A model generated the notes under the pieces. The model searched no databases, was not told the DNA's origin, and saw nothing but the letters and a program-made list of their open reading frames with translations. DNA of 64,000 bases, from positions 28,077 through 92,076 of the forward strand of contig PGYU01000010.1 in NCBI GenBank assembly GCA_002839825.1. Direction: 5' to 3'. A program made the position numbers and the translations under genes. Positions 60,982 to 64,000 of the stretch are shown here, piece by piece (position 1 is the first letter of the stretch; each line of letters opens with the position of its first letter). This DNA comes from Ignavibacteriae bacterium HGW-Ignavibacteriae-1. Its GTDB lineage: Bacteria > Bacteroidota > Ignavibacteria > Kapaibacteriales > UBA2268.

Positions 60982-63900
60982 TTATTTCTTGATAATCATT
61001 CGTTCTGTATCAATTTCGCTGCCTTGTTCAATCATGATAATGTATTCGCCGGAGCCGACAATCCCTGTTGAGTACGTCTCAGTATAAATTCCCGATTGCA
61101 TTGGCAAATCTTTCAAAACTGCAACTTCTTGCCCGTTGATGCTAAATAGTTTAATTCTAACATTACTATTTTCGGCAACAGCGTATTCAATCGAAAATTC
61201 CGAACCCGCAGGAATCGGCATAATATTTTGAATCATCCTAATTCCGGTAGGCAATAATGCTTTGCCGTAATTCACGGCATTTTTTCCATATTGCGAAATA
61301 TCCTTAGGCAGCTTTGTAAGCAAATCTGTTTGACGAGTGATGACAAATCCCGAAATTTCGAGATTCGTGGATTGGTCTATAACACTATATTGAATTGTTG
61401 AATTTGCAGAATAATTGCTATTCCGCTCATCGTCCTGCCAGATTACTATTGGGCAAATGCCATTTTCGATAATCGCTGAACCGACGAGACGCCCTTTATC
61501 ATCATTTGCAATGAACAAATGTCCGTTGTAGCGTTCATCGAATTCGACAATAGTAGTCATACTATTTCCGGTTCCCGAAATTTGAGGTAGAACAGGGATT
61601 GCTCTTCTTGAGTAGCGATAATTTGGAGCACTGTACTTCCCTGCCGAATTAGGTGGATAAGTTAAAGCATCCGGCGATGACAGATAAGTTTGGTATCCTT
61701 GCCCTGGGAGCATATCTCCGATGGTATTGATGCCGAATTCAGGCAAAAACACATTCCCCAAATTATCTTTGGCAATTATCAAATTGTCGTCAATGCTTTC
61801 CATAGCGATTGAAATATCCATAGCAGATTTTCTGAGATACGATACCAAATGCCAGCCTGTACTCAAATTGATTGGCTCATTTTCAGGTTCGGCTGCTGTA
61901 CCGCTTAAGATAAGAGTTTCAGCTTGATTCATATAAACCTGATAGCCATCGTATTTATTCCAATCACCAATGTCATTAATTTCAAATTCGGGCAAATAAA
62001 CATTACCGCTGCCATTTTTGCATATCACGAGATTATCGTCAATATCGCCAAAAACATCTTCCATAGAAGGTAAATCGGCAGCAATGTATGATGAAATCAT
62101 ATTCCAGCCTTGGCTTAAATTAATGACCTGAATATCGGTCAAAGAATTTAGCGATGCAAGAATTGAAGTGGCATTATTTTGAAAATTATTCGGACCGCTC
62201 GAATACGTGACTTCTGCAGTATAAACCAAATCTGTCTGCGAATCCCAAAGTTTGAAAGTATAGAGTTCATTTGTAGAGAATCCGTCTTTTTCAATAGTCA
62301 AAGGGTCATCTCCCCAAACAGTAATTTGGAGAATCACACCTGTCCAATATGCATATCCGGCACATTTCGGAGTTCCGGCATCATCGTAGAATATTCCTAT
62401 TGCATCACCGGACGCAATATTTCTACCACCGATTTGAGGATTGATAGAAGTCGGGACAACGATTTTAGATTTTGTAGGAGTATCATCAACAAAAGACCAA
62501 GTATCCGGGACTTTGTTTTCGGTAGTGAATTTAAAAGTTGTTGAGAAATCGCTTTCTACGTCACTGTTCAAAGCTTTCACACGCCAATAATAAGTGACAT
62601 TGCCTTTCAGTAAGCCGTTTGGAACCTGATATTCGGAATCGTTTGAAACTAAAAGATTAATTTTAGGATTTGTGAAATTAACATTATCGGCTAATAGAAT
62701 TCTGTATTCATCAGCATTCTGAACATCACTCCAATTTAAAAGCACGATTTTTGAAATACTGTTGGCATTATTAGCCGGGTAAATCAAATCCGGAGGACTC
62801 AATAACATTATAGTCGTGAAATTGCGACCACTCGACCAATCGCTTGTTTGGGTGGCACTCTTAGAGCGTAATCTCCAATAATATTGACTGTCGTAATCAG
62901 CCGGAATATTTGTCAATGAATAGATTGTTGCGGCAAGACTGTTCACATTTTCGATGATATTATTAAAACTTGCATCGGATGCAACTTGTAAATCATAGCT
63001 CGAAGCTCCGGTTGCCGAATTCCATTCCAAATCAGCATCAATTACAATATCAGTTGCATTATTTGCGGGTAAAGTCATCACAGGTGGCAGCAATTGCGGC
63101 TCAGTTGTGAAATTGAAGCCACTCGACCAATCGCTTGTTTGAGACGCACTTTTTGAACGCAATCGCCAATAATATTGATTTGCGTAATCAGCGGGGACAT
63201 TTGTCAATGAATAGCTTGTTGCAGCAAGATTATTTTCATTTTTGACTAAATTATTAAAATTAGCATCAGTCGCAATTTCTAAGTCATAGCTCGAAGCTCC
63301 CGTTGCCGAATTCCATTCCAAATCAGCATCAATTACAATATCAGTCGCATTATTTATTGGTGATGTCATCGCCGGTGGCAACAATCGCGGCTCGGTTGTG
63401 AAATTAAAGCCACTTGACCAATCGCTTGTTTGTGTAGCACTCTTTGAGCGTAATCTCCAATAATATTGATTTGCGTAATCAGCCGGGACATTTGTCAAGG
63501 AATAGCTTGATGCCGCAAGGCTGTTAGCTGTTTTGACGATATTATTAAAATTAGCATCAGTCGCAATTTCTAAGTCATAGCTCGAAGCTCCCGTTGCAGA
63601 ATTCCATTCCAAATCGGCATCAATTACAATATCAGTCGCATTATTTATTGGTGATGTCATCGCAGGTGGCAATAATCGAGGTTCAGTTGTGAAATTGAAG
63701 CCACTCGACCAATCGCTTGTTTGTGTAGCACTCTTTGAGCGTAATCTCCAATAATATTGATTTGCGAAATCAGCCGGAATATTTGTCAATGAATAGCTTG
63801 TTGCTACAAGATTATTTTCATTTTTGATGATATTATTGAAATTTGCATCGCTTGCAATTTCCAAATCATAACTTGATGCTCCCGTTGCCGAATTCCATTG

Positions 63901-64000
63901 CAAATCAGAATCAATTACAATATCAGTCGCATTATTTATTGGTGATGTCATCGCAGGTGGCAATAATCGCGGCTCTGTCGTGAAATTGAAGCCATTCGAC
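60982..64000 (-). CDS. T9SS-secreted protein with tandem 97-aa FN3-like repeats and duplicated GWN module; N-terminus outside the window
   Basis: The frame is open to the edge of the window, so the start is missing; about 1005 residues are seen. From its visible N-terminus come at least four 97-residue FN3-like repeats (each beginning PPAMTSP-x-NNATDIVID and ending SDWSSGFNFTTEP), one more divergent FN3-like domain, a beta-sandwich domain (WSFVDDTPTKSKIVV, GYAYWTGV), then a duplicated module of about 80 residues (GWNMISSYI, GNVYLPEFEIN; GWHLVSYLR, GNVFLPEFGIN, GQGYQ) also found in the gene at 12155. It ends with a T9SS-type C-terminal domain (about 905-993, EYIIMIEQGSEID). It is probably a surface adhesin or structural protein. 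Confidence 0.85.
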   Translation of the reverse strand, partial: SNGFNFTTEPRLLPPAMTSPINNATDIVIDSDLQWNSATGASSYDLEIASDANFNNIIKNENNLVATSYSLTNIPADFANQYYWRLRSKSATQTSDWSSGFNFTTEPRLLPPAMTSPINNATDIVIDADLEWNSATGASSYDLEIATDANFNNIVKTANSLAASSYSLTNVPADYANQYYWRLRSKSATQTSDWSSGFNFTTEPRLLPPAMTSPINNATDIVIDADLEWNSATGASSYDLEIATDANFNNLVKNENNLAATSYSLTNVPADYANQYYWRLRSKSASQTSDWSSGFNFTTEPQLLPPVMTLPANNATDIVIDADLEWNSATGASSYDLQVASDASFNNIIENVNSLAATIYSLTNIPADYDSQYYWRLRSKSATQTSDWSSGRNFTTIMLLSPPDLIYPANNANSISKIVLLNWSDVQNADEYRILLADNVNFTNPKINLLVSNDSEYQVPNGLLKGNVTYYWRVKALNSDVESDFSTTFKFTTENKVPDTWSFVDDTPTKSKIVVPTSINPQIGGRNIASGDAIGIFYDDAGTPKCAGYAYWTGVILQITVWGDDPLTIEKDGFSTNELYTFKLWDSQTDLVYTAEVTYSSGPNNFQNNATSILASLNSLTDIQVINLSQGWNMISSYIAADLPSMEDVFGDIDDNLVICKNGSGNVYLPEFEINDIGDWNKYDGYQVYMNQAETLILSGTAAEPENEPINLSTGWHLVSYLRKSAMDISIAMESIDDNLIIAKDNLGNVFLPEFGINTIGDMLPGQGYQTYLSSPDALTYPPNSAGKYSAPNYRYSRRAIPVLPQISGTGNSMTTIVEFDERYNGHLFIANDDKGRLVGSAIIENGICPIVIWQDDERNSNYSANSTIQYSVIDQSTNLEISGFVITRQTDLLTKLPKDISQYGKNAVNYGKALLPTGIRMIQNIMPIPAGSEFSIEYAVAENSNVRIKLFSINGQEVAVLKDLPMQSGIYTETYSTGIVGSGEYIIMIEQGSEIDTERMIIKK
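62780..63990 (-). repeat. Tandem 291-bp coding repeats within the FN3-like region
   Basis: Four copies of a 291-bp unit follow each other, nearly identical at DNA level (boundaries about 63072, 63363, 63654 and 63945). Such recent tandem copies can expand or contract by recombination, so the length of this protein may vary among strains. Confidence 0.85.

Overview
The window comes from a Gram-negative bacterium of the Bacteroidota/Chlorobiota (FCB) group, AT-rich and probably free-living. Three kinds of evidence support this. At least five proteins end in Por-type (type IX, T9SS) sorting domains with N-x-PNPF-like motifs. Lipoproteins and outer-membrane proteins are abundant. Several intergenic regions carry TTTG-N19/20-TAnnTTTG promoters, the Bacteroidota housekeeping type. 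The mixture of ASH-domain T9SS proteins, ECF sigma/anti-sigma pairs and multihaem cytochromes would suit an Ignavibacteria/Kapabacteria-like lineage, but that finer placement is inference.

Layout. 1-2.9 kb: three tandem paralogous lipoproteins. 3-7.4 kb: an exported M3 oligopeptidase and a papain-like cysteine-protease lipoprotein. 7.5-8.0 kb: a DUF559 nuclease gene enclosed by perfect 36-bp inverted repeats, then a small secreted protein and REP-like palindromes. 8.9-15.3 kb: two large leftward secreted proteins (an ice-binding-like T9SS protein and a beta-propeller protein). 15.4-21.6 kb: a rightward run holding an S41 protease, a membrane protein, an Fe-alcohol dehydrogenase, a small two-gene unit and rarA. 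21.6-25.3 kb: a LEA-like lipoprotein, a response regulator, a phage-type regulatory island (HTH repressor, separate S24 peptidase, Mor-like activator, two matched operators), a field of short palindromes, a decayed hicBA pair and an orphan Phd antitoxin. 25.5-34.9 kb: a VWA/WD40/ASH T9SS protein, a BNR/VPS10-type propeller protein and menA. 35.0-39.1 kb: an ECF sigma / anti-sigma / lipoprotein / T9SS-cargo operon. 39-49.5 kb: rhodanese, MBL hydrolase, HIT protein, a 1632-aa T9SS protein, an NAD-dependent epimerase-like protein and a MATE exporter. 49.6-50.7 kb: a membrane glycosyltransferase. 50.8-56.6 kb: a cytochrome cluster. 57-59.2 kb: glycosyltransferase, methyltransferase, VOC protein. 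59.2-60.9 kb: tRNA-Leu, tRNA-Val, NifU-domain protein and Mrp. 61-64 kb: the C-terminal part of another T9SS protein made of 97-aa repeats.

The most notable system is the 50.8-56.6 kb cytochrome cluster. It encodes a four-helix cytochrome b, a membrane-anchored 13-haem cytochrome overlapping it by 4 bp, a monohaem cytochrome c, a Tat-exported Rieske lipoprotein, an outer-membrane beta-barrel-like protein with its own N-terminal CxxCH motif, and a hexahaem lipoprotein with a collagen-like linker. Together they could carry electrons from menaquinol (menA is in the window) across the periplasm to the outer membrane. This reads as a compact candidate extracellular electron-transfer or alternative respiratory chain. 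The second system of interest is the sigma/anti-sigma operon that includes its own T9SS cargo. The third is the domesticated phage-like switch with two TGTA-N5-TACA operators 44 bp apart.
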